DNA from: Phytohabitans sp036906915
GTDB taxonomy: Bacteria; Actinomycetota; Actinomycetes; Mycobacteriales; Micromonosporaceae
Length of the DNA: 60,509 bases
Direction: 5' to 3'
Assembly: GCF_036906915.1 (NCBI RefSeq)
Contig: NZ_JBAKHX010000046.1
Location: forward strand, 1-60,509
Numbering within the stretch: position 1 is the first letter of the stretch; each line of letters starts with the position of its first letter. The notes under the pieces are model-generated. The model had not been told where the DNA came from and searched no databases. It saw only the letters and a list, made by a program, of their open reading frames with translations. A program made the translations under genes and the position numbers. This document shows, one piece after another, positions 1 through 8,387 of this stretch.

Positions 1-6
1 CCCGAA

Positions 7-25
7 GTCCCGGCTCCGCCGGGAC
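7..25. terminator. GC-rich hairpin at the window edge
   Basis: Perfect 8-bp stem (GTCCCGGC / GCCGGGAC) with a 3-nt TCC loop. It may terminate a gene lying to the left of the window. No T-run follows, so the role is inferred. Confidence 0.35.
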
Positions 26-74
26 GCTGCCGCACACGTGGCTGGGCCGAGTTTCGTCTCAGGAGATCTTCATC

Positions 75-131
75 GATCAAGGGCGAACGCACGTCGTTTT
101 GAGATCGAACCACGTGCGTTTGTCCTTGATC
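75..131. repeat. 57-bp inverted-repeat element, copy 1
   Basis: Two 20-nt arms (75-94 and 112-131) pair at 18 of 20 positions around a 17-nt spacer containing GTTTTGAGATCGAA. A second copy at 43529-43585 matches at about 53 of 57 positions. Both copies are followed on the right by short direct repeats. No protein-coding role is evident. It is most likely a small dispersed palindromic element. Confidence 0.8.
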
Positions 132-212
132 GGCGGAAGGAGGGCGGCGACGGCGGAAGGAGGGGCGGCGGTCGGCGGGAGGAGGGTGGCGACGGCGGAA
201 GGAGGGCGGCGG
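131..212. repeat. Four tandem 20-22-bp purine-rich units
   Basis: Units start at 131, 151, 173 and 193, each built on CGGCGGAAGGAGGGCGGCGA with small changes. The array begins immediately after the inverted-repeat element and ends about 25 bp before the stop codon of the minus-strand LarA-like gene. Apart from this and the inverted repeat, I see no gene in positions 1-236. Confidence 0.75.
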
Positions 213-236
213 GAGCCGCCGGGACACGGCGCGGGG

Positions 237-1481
237 CTAGCGCAGGCGGTAGAGGATCTCGCCAGCGTCCGCCACGACGAGCGTTTCCGGGTCGGCGGCG
301 TACGCGGAGAGGTCGACGGCAGCCGGATCGAGGTAGTCGAGGTTGGCCGCCCGGACCACCGGCTCGGGGATGCCGGTCGCGAGCGTGACCGTCACCCGCG
401 GCCGCTCGCCGTGCTCCGGCGACCAGGTGCCCGCGCCGCGCAGGTGCGTCGAGTGCGCGAGCACACCCCAGTGGTGGTGCCGGTACGCGTCCCACTCGCC
501 GAGGAAGTAGTCGCGGCAGTGGTACCCGATCCGCTCGATCTCCGGGTGCGTCTCGGAGAACGTGGTGATGTGCGGCGCGTACAGGATGACCTGGCCGCCG
601 TCGGCGACGACCGGCTCCACCTTGTAGAAGCCCTTCGCGCCGGTCCACATGTCCTGGTACTTGGCGGGCACGATCGACAGCACCCGGCGCACCGGGGCGT
701 CCAGGTACCGCACGTGCGTGCGCGCGGACACCTCGGCGCACGCCGCCCACGCCGCCTCCGGTGGGCCGAACGACGCGGCGTGCAGGGTGTTGGCGCCGGA
801 CTGGACGACCAGGCACAGCGCCAGCCGCCGGCTGGGCACGAGCGCCGCTGCCTCGTCGATAAGCGCGCGCACCGGCGTGGTGCCGCGGGTGCCGATGATG
901 TCGACACTGGTGATCAGCGCGCCCAGCCAGTGCGAGAAGTCGATGATCTCCTGACCGGCGACGCCGGGAAACAGGTACTTGTTGCCCCCGGAGAACCCGA
1001 CCACCTCGTGGGGGAACACCGGCCCGACCAGCAGGCACACGTCGTGCTCCACGACGGCCCGGTTGAGCGCCACGTCGACCGGCTCGCGCATCCGGCCGCC
1101 GGACAGCTCGGCGACCCGGTCCGCGCCGATGGTGCCGAGCGACACCAGCTCCTCAGGGCGCCACCATTCGTGGTTGCGCACCTCGAACCCGGGGTACGGG
1201 CCGCCGAGGTGGTCGCGCAGCCGCGCGTCGCTCATCGCCGCGTGGGTGCCGAGCGCCACGAGCACCGTCACCGCGGCGGCCCGACCCGTGAGCGTCTCGT
1301 GCACCGCGCCGAGCAGCAGCGGCAGCGGGCAGCTGCGGGTGGCGTCGGGCACGACCACGCACACGTTGCGGCCGTCGAGGTCGGCGCCGGCCAGCCGGTC
1401 CCGCACGAACGCCCGCACCGTCGCGTCGTCGAGAACCTGGCCGGCGGCGCCGACCACATCGGCACCGAGTGTCGTGCTCAC
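237..1481 (-). CDS. LarA-like lactate racemase domain protein
   Basis: A 414-residue protein of LarA length. LarA uses a nickel-pincer cofactor to interconvert D- and L-2-hydroxy acids. The N-terminal segment has PDATRSCP in place of the usual DxTRPxP motif. It is followed by ALGTH, the central FPHEVVGFSGGNKYLFPG segment and a downstream SHW, which match conserved family motifs and supply candidate catalytic or cofactor histidines. The GTG at 1481 is chosen because homology begins there and the upstream gene ends at 1489, leaving 7 bp. No larB, larC or larE accessory genes are nearby. The substrate could be lactate or a sugar-acid-type 2-hydroxy acid, because broader LarA homologues act on other hydroxy acids. 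It probably forms an operon with the serine hydrolase upstream. Confidence 0.85.
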   Translation of the reverse strand: MSTTLGADVVGAAGQVLDDATVRAFVRDRLAGADLDGRNVCVVVPDATRSCPLPLLLGAVHETLTGRAAAVTVLVALGTHAAMSDARLRDHLGGPYPGFEVRNHEWWRPEELVSLGTIGADRVAELSGGRMREPVDVALNRAVVEHDVCLLVGPVFPHEVVGFSGGNKYLFPGVAGQEIIDFSHWLGALITSVDIIGTRGTTPVRALIDEAAALVPSRRLALCLVVQSGANTLHAASFGPPEAAWAACAEVSARTHVRYLDAPVRRVLSIVPAKYQDMWTGAKGFYKVEPVVADGGQVILYAPHITTFSETHPEIERIGYHCRDYFLGEWDAYRHHHWGVLAHSTHLRGAGTWSPEHGERPRVTVTLATGIPEPVVRAANLDYLDPAAVDLSAYAADPETLVVADAGEILYRLR

Positions 1482-1488
1482 CCCTGCA

Positions 1489-2709
1489 CTATGCAGGATC
1501 CGACGACTGTGGGATGGGTAGGGCGTCGACGGTCGGAAGTCGTAGCGGTGTGGTGGAGCGGGCCGTGGCGACCTCGGGGCACAGGGCGCCCAGCAGGAAG
1601 CTCTGGCTCGCCGCGTCGATCGGGTGCAGTTCCTCCGTGATCTGGTAGTGGCTGAAGTTCTGCGCGTACGTCGCCTGGCGCCCCAGGTCGGGCAGGTGCA
1701 GCGACATCGTGATGTGACCGATGACGCCGCCGTCGTGGCCCCAGAGCGGCCCGCACGGCGTGGCGACCGAGTACACACCGAGCCCGTAGCCGCCGGCCTC
1801 GGGCGCGGCCGGGTCGAACGGCACCGTGGTGCGCATCTGCGTGAGCAGCGCCGGTGACAACACCCTGCCGCCGAACAGCGCCCGGTAGAAGTCGTTCAGG
1901 TCTTCGGTGGTGGAGATCAGCTCACCGGCCATCCCAGCCCACGACATGTTGAACGTGCTGACGTCGCGGACGCCGAACGACGCGAAGTACGCCCCGGCGT
2001 GCGGGCCGCGGATCGTCGGGTCCGTGCCCGGGAAGTACGTGTCGGTGAGCCGCAGTGGCCGCAGGATGCGCCGGGTGATCTCGGCGGCTGGGTCGTTGCC
2101 GGTGAGCCGCTGGATGATCAGCCCGGCGAGGATGTAGTTGCTGTTGGAGTACGAGTACGCGGCGCCGGGCTCGTTGGTGCGCGGCATGGCCAGTGCGATC
2201 GCGACGAGCTCCTCAGGCGCGTACGTGGTGGTCCGCGCGCTCTCCACCGCGGCCAGCGAGTTGAACAGCTCGTTGGTGTAGTTACCGATGCCGCTGGTGT
2301 GGTTGAGCAGCATCCGCACGGTGACCCGCTGGCCGACCTCGCCGGTCACCAGGTCGGGCAGGAGAGTGCCGACCGGGTCGTCGAGCCCGAGGCGGCGTTC
2401 GCCGACGAGCTGCAGGATCGTCGTCGCCACGAACGTCTTGGTGATGCTGCCGACCCGGTGGCGCATGTGCGGGCGGGTCGGTGCGGCGTTGGTCAGGTTG
2501 GCGATACCAGTGGCGCCGGTCCAGGTGCGGCCGCCGTCGCGCACCTCGGCGAACGCGCCGGGCGCGCCGGCGGCGTGCACGGCGGCCAGCGCCCGGCGCA
2601 GCGCGCGGTTGTCGGTGTCCGCCGACGCGGACGCGGGCAGGGCCGTCGCAGCCACGGCGAGGGCTAATGCTGTCGCGGCTGTCCGGAGTACTCGGGGAAA
2701 GTTCGACAT
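1489..2709 (-). CDS. Secreted serine hydrolase, beta-lactamase/DD-peptidase fold
   Basis: A 406-residue exported member of the class C beta-lactamase family (PF00144). A signal peptide ends near ALPASASA. The catalytic SxxK appears as SITK, the YxN motif as YSN, and the third motif region as GHDGG. HTSGIGNYT is typical of D-Ala-D-Ala carboxypeptidase and esterase members. It probably acts outside the membrane on peptidoglycan peptides, beta-lactams or esters; the substrate cannot be told from sequence. The ATG at 2709 starts directly before the signal peptide, and another in-frame ATG lies at 2718. It is divergent from the LacI gene at 2826 and 7 bp upstream of the LarA-like gene. Confidence 0.85.
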   Translation of the reverse strand: MSNFPRVLRTAATALALAVAATALPASASADTDNRALRRALAAVHAAGAPGAFAEVRDGGRTWTGATGIANLTNAAPTRPHMRHRVGSITKTFVATTILQLVGERRLGLDDPVGTLLPDLVTGEVGQRVTVRMLLNHTSGIGNYTNELFNSLAAVESARTTTYAPEELVAIALAMPRTNEPGAAYSYSNSNYILAGLIIQRLTGNDPAAEITRRILRPLRLTDTYFPGTDPTIRGPHAGAYFASFGVRDVSTFNMSWAGMAGELISTTEDLNDFYRALFGGRVLSPALLTQMRTTVPFDPAAPEAGGYGLGVYSVATPCGPLWGHDGGVIGHITMSLHLPDLGRQATYAQNFSHYQITEELHPIDAASQSFLLGALCPEVATARSTTPLRLPTVDALPIPQSSDPA

Positions 2710-2825
2710 GCTTCGCATCGTCGAACGCCGATCGGCCCGGCGCATCACCCCCAGGCGGGATTGTCGGGTCCGTCGTGAGAGCTACCCGGACGTCGTCTTT
2801 GACCCCAGCACCGCGAACGCCCACG

Positions 2826-3878
2826 ATGTGTGCTGTGGTGCGATCTTCTTCCGAACGGCCGGACCGGCGACGAGGCGGTTCGCCGCCCAGCATCCGCGAT
2901 GTGGCGGCCGCCGCGGGGGTGTCCTACCAGACGGTCTCCCGGGTGCTCAACGACTCGCCGAACGTCAGCCCCGAGACGCGGCGGCAGGTGCTCGACGTCA
3001 TCGGCCGGCTGGAGTACCGGCCGAACAGGGCGGCGCGGGCGCTGGGTCTGGGGCGGGCGAACGCGGTCACGGTGGTGACCGCCGACACGACGCTCTACGG
3101 ATACGCGTCGACGCTGCAGGGCATCGAGGAGGCCGCCCGGCTCAGGGGGCTGGCGGTGGGCGTGCGGGTGGTCGAGTCGGACCGGCCGGACGACGTGCGG
3201 CACGCGGTCGAGTACGTGACCGACCCGAGCGCGGGCAGCGTGATCGTGGTGGCGTTCGACTCGGCCGGTGCCGGGGTGCTCCGGGCGCTGCCGGCGGACC
3301 TGCCGGCGGTGGCCGCGACCGAAGCGGGCGGGCTCGCAGATTCGGCACGCATGATGATCTTTCTGGACGAGCGCCAAGCGGCCGCGGACGCGACCCGGCA
3401 CCTGCTCGAACTGGGGCACCGCACCGTGCACCACGTCGCGATCCCGTCCGAGACCGGCACCAGCGCGCGGCAGGCCGGCTGGCGGGACGTGCTCGAAGCC
3501 GCCGGGGCGGTGGTGCCGGCGGTGGTGCCGGGCGGCTGGGACCCTCGCTCGGCCTACCTGGCAGGGCAGCGGCTGGCCGCAGATCCGCAGGTCACGGCGA
3601 TCCTGTGCGGCAACGACGACACCGCGCTCGCGGTGCGCCGGGCGCTGTACGAGGCGGGCCGCGACGTGCCGGGCGAGGTGAGCGTGGTGGGCTTCGACGA
3701 CGTGCCCGGCGCCGCGTACTGGACGCCTGCCCTCACCACGGTGCGGATGGACTTCGTGGCCCTGGGACGGGCGTGCCTGGTCGCGGTGACAGGGGAGTCC
3801 TGGTCCGCGTCGGACCTCGCGCCGCCCCGGCTGGTGGTGCGCGAGTCGACCGCGCCGCCGCCAGACATCCGCCGGTAA
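2826..3878 (+). CDS. LacI-family regulator of the alpha-galactoside locus
   Basis: A 350-residue repressor. After a short basic arm, an N-terminal helix-turn-helix and hinge region (IRDVAAAAGVSYQTVSRVLN, then RPNRAARALG) is followed by a periplasmic-binding-protein-like sensor domain ending with VSVVGFDDVPGA. It should bind an inverted repeat as a dimer and release it on binding a sugar. It lies directly upstream of the GH36 and ABC operon, and two palindromes follow its stop codon, so local control is likely. The ATG at 2826 opens the frame; GTG codons a few residues inside are alternatives. The effector is inferred to be an alpha-galactoside or its breakdown product. Confidence 0.9.
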   Translation: MCAVVRSSSERPDRRRGGSPPSIRDVAAAAGVSYQTVSRVLNDSPNVSPETRRQVLDVIGRLEYRPNRAARALGLGRANAVTVVTADTTLYGYASTLQGIEEAARLRGLAVGVRVVESDRPDDVRHAVEYVTDPSAGSVIVVAFDSAGAGVLRALPADLPAVAATEAGGLADSARMMIFLDERQAAADATRHLLELGHRTVHHVAIPSETGTSARQAGWRDVLEAAGAVVPAVVPGGWDPRSAYLAGQRLAADPQVTAILCGNDDTALAVRRALYEAGRDVPGEVSVVGFDDVPGAAYWTPALTTVRMDFVALGRACLVAVTGESWSASDLAPPRLVVRESTAPPPDIRR

Positions 3879-3910
3879 CGAAACGGTAACGAGCCCTTCC
3901 CGTCCACCTA

Positions 3911-3958
3911 TGTGATCGCTCACACTCCTTCACAGGAAACGGCATGTGACCGGTCACA
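3911..3958 (+). promoter_or_regulatory. Tandem LacI-type operators before the alpha-galactosidase operon
   Basis: TGTGATCGCTCACA (3911-3924, imperfect) and TGTGACCGGTCACA (3945-3958, a perfect 14-bp palindrome) have centres 34 bp apart, about three helical turns. They sit between the lacI stop and the GH36 start. Binding by the adjacent LacI is inferred. Confidence 0.75.
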
Positions 3959-3980
3959 TCGATGGAGGTACAGGGCAAGC

Positions 3981-6125
3981 ATGGACACCGTCACCAGCCT
4001 CGTGTGGGGTCACTCGGCGCTCAAGCTCGTCGTCGACGTGTCCCCCGACGGCCCGGTGGCCGTGCGGACTCTGACGGCCGGCGGCGGCCAGCACCGGGCT
4101 CGCCAGCAGTGGGCCCGCGCGACCCAGCCGCTCGTCGAGGTGCTGGTCCCGGGCGAGGGCCGGGGCCGGGCCTCGCACCGCTTCTCCGAGACCGCCATCG
4201 GCCGCCGCCTGGTGTACGCCGGCAGCGCGCAGACCCACGACGGCCGGTGGCGGGAGCTGCGCATCGACCTGCGCGACGAGCGGACCGGCCTCACGGCCGA
4301 GGCCGTATTCCGGTCCGCCGAGGGCGTCAGCGCCGTCCAGGTGCGCACGCGTGTCACGAACGAGGGCGGCACGCCGGTGCTGCTGCTCGGTGTGACGTCG
4401 TTCGCCGCCGGCCTGATCGGGTACCCGGTGGACGAACTCGACCTGGTACGCGGCGACAGCGAGTGGCTCGGCGAGGGCCGGTGGACGAGGCGGCCGCTGC
4501 GCGACGGCGTGCCCGATCTCAACCTGCCCCTGCACGGCCAGGACGGGCGCGGCCGGCTCGCCGTGGTCAGCAAGGGCACCTGGTCCACCGGAGTGCACCT
4601 ACCCACCGGCGGTCTCGTGCACCGCGGGGACGGGCCAGCCTGGATGTGGCAGGTCGAGCACAACGGCGCCTGGCGGTGGGAGGTGGGGGAGCGGCGCGAC
4701 GGCGCCTACGTTTCGTTGCTCGGCCCCACCGACCTCGACCACCAGTGGCAGCACCGCCTCGCGCCGGGCGAGAGCTTCACGACGGTACCCGCGTCGGTGG
4801 CCGTCTCCGACGGGCTCGACGGCGCGGTCGCGGCGCTGACCGCCCACCGCCGCGCGCTGGTGCGCCCGCACCGTGACCGGACCGCGCTGCCCGTGGTTTT
4901 CAACGACTACATGAACACGCTCATGGGCGACCCGACGACGGCGAAGCTGCTGCCGCTGATCGACGCCGCGGCGGACGCCGGCGCGGAGGTGTTCGTCATC
5001 GACGCCGGCTGGTACGACAACGGCGCCCACTGGTGGGACAGCGTCGGCGAGTGGCAGCCGTCGCAGACCCGCTTCCCGCGCGGGATCGAGGAGGTGCTGA
5101 CCCACATCCGTGAACGCGGCATGGTGCCCGGCCTGTGGCTGGAGCCCGAGGTGGTCGGCGTACGCAGCCCGATGGCCGACAAGTTGCCGGAAGAGGCGTT
5201 CCTGTCGCGGGGCGGGGTGCGGTTGGTCGAGCACGACCGGTACCACCTCGACCTGCGCCACCCGCGCGCGGTGGCCCACCTGGACGAGGTGGTCGACCGG
5301 CTGGTCGAGCAGCTCGGCGTCGGCTACTTCAAGCTCGACTACAACATCGACCCGGGGGCCGGCACCGACCTGCTGGCCGACAGCGCCGGCGACGGCCTGC
5401 TCGAACACAACCGGGCCCATCTGGCATGGCTGGATCGTCTACTCGACCGGCACCCGGACGTGACCCTGGAGAACTGCGCCTCCGGTGCCATGCGCATGGA
5501 CTACGCGATGCTGTCGCGGCTGCAGCTCCAGTCCACAAGCGACCAGCAGGACTTCCTGCGTTACCCGCCGGTCGCCGCCGCCGCCCCGATGTCCGTGCTG
5601 CCTGAGCAGTCAGCCAGCTGGGCGTACCCGCAGCCGGACATGTCCGAAGAGCAGCTCGCGTACAGCATGGTCACCGGCCTGCTCGGCCGGCTGTACCTGT
5701 CCGGTCGCCTGGACCGCATGGACGACACACAACTGGAGTCCGTGCGCGCAGGCGTGCGCGCCTACAAGGAGCTGCGCGCCGACCTGGCGGCGACGGTGCC
5801 GCTGTGGCCGCTCGGCCTGCCCGGCTGGGACGACCCGTGGCTGAGCCTGGCGCTGCGCGCCGGCGAGACCACCTACCTGGCGTTGTGGCGGCGCGGGGGC
5901 GCCACAACGCCTGCGAAGAACGCAGCGCCCCCGACCCTGTCCCTGCCGCACCTTTCGGGCCGGGACGTCGACATCGAAGTCCACTACCCGCGGGAGCTGC
6001 CCGCCTGGAGCCTCACCTGGACTCCGGAAAGCGGCTCGCTGACCGTGACACCCACCGGCGCGGAGCCCGCTGCCGCGCGCGTTTTCCGGATTGTTCCCCG
6101 ACCCGCAGAAGGACCAACGCGATGA
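3981..6125 (+). CDS. GH36-family alpha-galactosidase
   Basis: A 714-residue cytoplasmic enzyme without a signal peptide, hydrolysing alpha-1,6-galactosides such as raffinose or melibiose by a retaining mechanism. An N-terminal beta-sandwich (to about residue 310) precedes the TIM barrel. The nucleophile is Asp453 in YFKLDYN and the acid/base is Asp521 in STSDQQD. The barrel also carries the WYDNGAHWWDSVGEW segment, LWLEPE and ENCASGAMRMD. The ATG at 3981 has GGAGG about 12 nt upstream. It shares ATGA with the binding-protein gene, so the operon is translationally coupled. Import by the downstream permeases followed by intracellular cleavage is the likely route. Confidence 0.92.
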   Translation: MDTVTSLVWGHSALKLVVDVSPDGPVAVRTLTAGGGQHRARQQWARATQPLVEVLVPGEGRGRASHRFSETAIGRRLVYAGSAQTHDGRWRELRIDLRDERTGLTAEAVFRSAEGVSAVQVRTRVTNEGGTPVLLLGVTSFAAGLIGYPVDELDLVRGDSEWLGEGRWTRRPLRDGVPDLNLPLHGQDGRGRLAVVSKGTWSTGVHLPTGGLVHRGDGPAWMWQVEHNGAWRWEVGERRDGAYVSLLGPTDLDHQWQHRLAPGESFTTVPASVAVSDGLDGAVAALTAHRRALVRPHRDRTALPVVFNDYMNTLMGDPTTAKLLPLIDAAADAGAEVFVIDAGWYDNGAHWWDSVGEWQPSQTRFPRGIEEVLTHIRERGMVPGLWLEPEVVGVRSPMADKLPEEAFLSRGGVRLVEHDRYHLDLRHPRAVAHLDEVVDRLVEQLGVGYFKLDYNIDPGAGTDLLADSAGDGLLEHNRAHLAWLDRLLDRHPDVTLENCASGAMRMDYAMLSRLQLQSTSDQQDFLRYPPVAAAAPMSVLPEQSASWAYPQPDMSEEQLAYSMVTGLLGRLYLSGRLDRMDDTQLESVRAGVRAYKELRADLAATVPLWPLGLPGWDDPWLSLALRAGETTYLALWRRGGATTPAKNAAPPTLSLPHLSGRDVDIEVHYPRELPAWSLTWTPESGSLTVTPTGAEPAAARVFRIVPRPAEGPTR

Positions 6126-7429
6126 AGAGATGGATCAGCCTCGCCTGTGCGGCGGCGCTCACGCTCGGTCTCGCGGCGTGCAGCGACCCCGCCGCGGAGA
6201 CCTCTTCCGACACCCCCGCCACCTGGGCCGACCCGACCGCGAAGCTCGACGGCGTCAAGCTGACGATCTGGGCGGCGCAGAACAGCAACACCGTGCCGAG
6301 CAAGGTGATCGCCGGGTTCCAGCAGGCGACCGGCGCCCAGGTCGAGGTCGTCACCATCCCAGACCCGTACGAGCAGGGCATCCAGACGAAGGTGGCCACC
6401 GGCGACAAGCCCGACCTGGCGTTCTGGCAGCCGACCGCGTCGATGCTGACCGCCATCAACGCCAAGACGAACCTCCAGACGCTCGACGAAGCGCCGTGGC
6501 TGTCGAAGCTGTCGCCGGACCTGAAGGACATCACCGGGATCCTGGACGGCACCCGATACGCCGCGCTGATCACCAGCCCGGCCGTCGAGGGCGTCTACTA
6601 CAACAAGGAGGTCTTCGCCGCCAACGGCATCACGGCGACACCGAAGAACTTCGACGAGATGGTCCAGGTTGGACGCCAGCTCAAGGGCAAGGGCGTGACG
6701 CCGTTCTACGAGATGGCCGCCGACCGCTGGGGCACCCAGTGGTGGATCCAGGTCATGCTCGCCGACGCCGCGAAGGCCGGGCTCTGGGAGAGGGTCAACT
6801 CCGGTGAGGAGAAGTTCACCGACCCGACCATCCTCGACGCGATCAAGAAGTACAAGGCGCTGATCGACGAAGGGCTGTTCAACTCCAACATCAAGACGGC
6901 CAAGTTCGAGGACCAGGGCGCGGCGCTGCTCGCCGGCCAGACCGCCATGGTGGTACAGGTCAACTCGTTCTTCGGCCAGCTCCAGGCCAAGGCCGACACC
7001 GCCACCCTCGACTCCAAGATCGGCTTCTTTCCGATCTCGCCGTCCGGCAACGTCGGCACGTTCATCCCGGACCAGAGCAACGCTCTGGTCGCGTTCAAGA
7101 CCGGCGACGCGAAGCGCGAGGCCGCGGCGCGCCAGCTGATGGCGTACTGGATGGGCCCCGGCTACGCCGACTTCATCGCCGACCGCAACACCGTCTCGCT
7201 CCAGACCGCCGTTCCGAACCCGCCGAGCGTGCCGAAGGCGCTGCTGGACGTGCACGCCTCGCTGCCGACCGCGGTGGGCTCGATGCAGGCGCTCGCGGTC
7301 GCCAACCCCGACCTGTACATCAACCTGGCCGACATGATCACCGGCACTATGACGCCGGAGCAGGTGGCCACGGCGACCCAGGACCAGTTCAACCAGCTCG
7401 CCAAGGCGGCCGGGGCACCCGGATTCTGA
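6122..7429 (+). CDS. ABC sugar-binding lipoprotein (family 1)
   Basis: A 435-residue solute-binding protein. The signal peptide ends in the lipobox LAAC with Cys20 as the anchor. The mature protein has the family 1 extracellular binding-protein pattern: an opening VKLTIWAAQNSN strand, PDLAFWQPT and VEGVYYNKEVFAANG. It should capture oligosaccharides outside the membrane and deliver them to the two permeases that follow. It overlaps the GH36 stop by ATGA, and the permease gene starts 1 bp after its own stop. By context the ligand is probably an alpha-galactoside. Confidence 0.92.
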   Translation: MKRWISLACAAALTLGLAACSDPAAETSSDTPATWADPTAKLDGVKLTIWAAQNSNTVPSKVIAGFQQATGAQVEVVTIPDPYEQGIQTKVATGDKPDLAFWQPTASMLTAINAKTNLQTLDEAPWLSKLSPDLKDITGILDGTRYAALITSPAVEGVYYNKEVFAANGITATPKNFDEMVQVGRQLKGKGVTPFYEMAADRWGTQWWIQVMLADAAKAGLWERVNSGEEKFTDPTILDAIKKYKALIDEGLFNSNIKTAKFEDQGAALLAGQTAMVVQVNSFFGQLQAKADTATLDSKIGFFPISPSGNVGTFIPDQSNALVAFKTGDAKREAAARQLMAYWMGPGYADFIADRNTVSLQTAVPNPPSVPKALLDVHASLPTAVGSMQALAVANPDLYINLADMITGTMTPEQVATATQDQFNQLAKAAGAPGF

Positions 7430-7430
7430 C

Positions 7431-8387
7431 ATGTCCACAGTAGAGACCACGCCGGCACTGGACCGGTCCGGACCGCCGACCCCGTCGGCGGCCCGGACCG
7501 GGCGCCGCCCGACCGGCAGGATCAACCGCCAGACCCACCCGATGTGGTTTCTGGGACCGGCGCTGGCGATCCTGCTGGTGTTCTTCTTCCTGCCGACGCT
7601 GTTCAACTTCATCTACGCCTTCACCGACTGGTCCGGCTTCAAGGCCGAGATCAACCCGGTGGGCTTGGAGAACTTCGAGGATCTGGCGTCGAGCGGCACG
7701 CTGTGGCGGGCGCTGCGCATCACCGTCGTGTACGCGGTGCTGGTGGCGGTCTTCCAGAACCTGTTCGGGTTCGGTCTCGCCGTGCTGCTGGAGCGGGACA
7801 CCCGGCTCAACCGGATCGCGCGGGTCTTCTTCCTCATCCCCGTGTTGATGTCGGCGCTCGCGGTCGGATACATCTTCCAGGCGCTGCTCAAGCCGGAGGG
7901 CAGCCTCAACCAGCTCGTCGAGGCGGTCGCCGGGCACCCGTTCACGTACGCCTGGCTGGGCGACACGACCTGGACGATCGTGGTGGTCGCGGTCATCCAC
8001 GCGTGGAAGTGGATGGGCCTGTCGATGCTGATCTACCTGGCGGGCCTCAAGACGATCCCGGAAGACATCATCGAGGCGGCCCGCATCGACGGCGCCTCGC
8101 GGTGGCGCACGTTCTGGAAGATCCGGTCGCCGCTGCTGGCGCCGGCGGTCACGTTCAACGTCGCCACCGCGCTGCTGGGCTCGATGAACGGATTCGACGT
8201 CGTGCAGGCCACCACCGGCGGCGGTCCGGCCCGCACCACGGAGATCCTGAACATCTTCATCTACCGCACCTTCGGCCAAGGGCTGTTCGCCCAGGCCACC
8301 ACGATGAGCCTGGTGCTGTTCCTGCTGGTCGCGCTGATGGCGTTCCCAGTGATCTACGTGCTGCGCAGGCGGGAGGCGGTGCTGTGA
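7431..8387 (+). CDS. ABC sugar permease, MalF-type
   Basis: A 318-residue inner-membrane permease. A hydrophilic N-terminal tail of about 35 residues precedes a first transmembrane helix (LGPALAILLVFFFLPTLF) and further helices. The cytoplasmic EAA loop, IIEAARIDGASRWRTFWKIRSPLL, contacts the ATPase. It pairs with the next permease, whose GTG start overlaps its stop (GTGA). No ATPase gene is in this operon, as is usual for actinobacterial CUT1 sugar importers that use a shared MsiK-type ATPase. Confidence 0.92.
   Translation: MSTVETTPALDRSGPPTPSAARTGRRPTGRINRQTHPMWFLGPALAILLVFFFLPTLFNFIYAFTDWSGFKAEINPVGLENFEDLASSGTLWRALRITVVYAVLVAVFQNLFGFGLAVLLERDTRLNRIARVFFLIPVLMSALAVGYIFQALLKPEGSLNQLVEAVAGHPFTYAWLGDTTWTIVVVAVIHAWKWMGLSMLIYLAGLKTIPEDIIEAARIDGASRWRTFWKIRSPLLAPAVTFNVATALLGSMNGFDVVQATTGGGPARTTEILNIFIYRTFGQGLFAQATTMSLVLFLLVALMAFPVIYVLRRREAVL

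Noticed and set aside
131..212. Possible CRISPR array
   Set aside because: Units are contiguous with no spacers, and no cas genes occur in the window.
99..1640. 513-codon plus-strand frame over the LarA-like gene
   Set aside because: It starts inside the repeat region and has no domain motifs; the minus-strand frame matches LarA throughout.
3945..3958. CRP-type site before the alpha-galactosidase operon
   Set aside because: The TGTGA..TCACA arms fit CRP, but the 14-bp length without the 6-bp spacer and the adjacent lacI make a LacI operator more likely.
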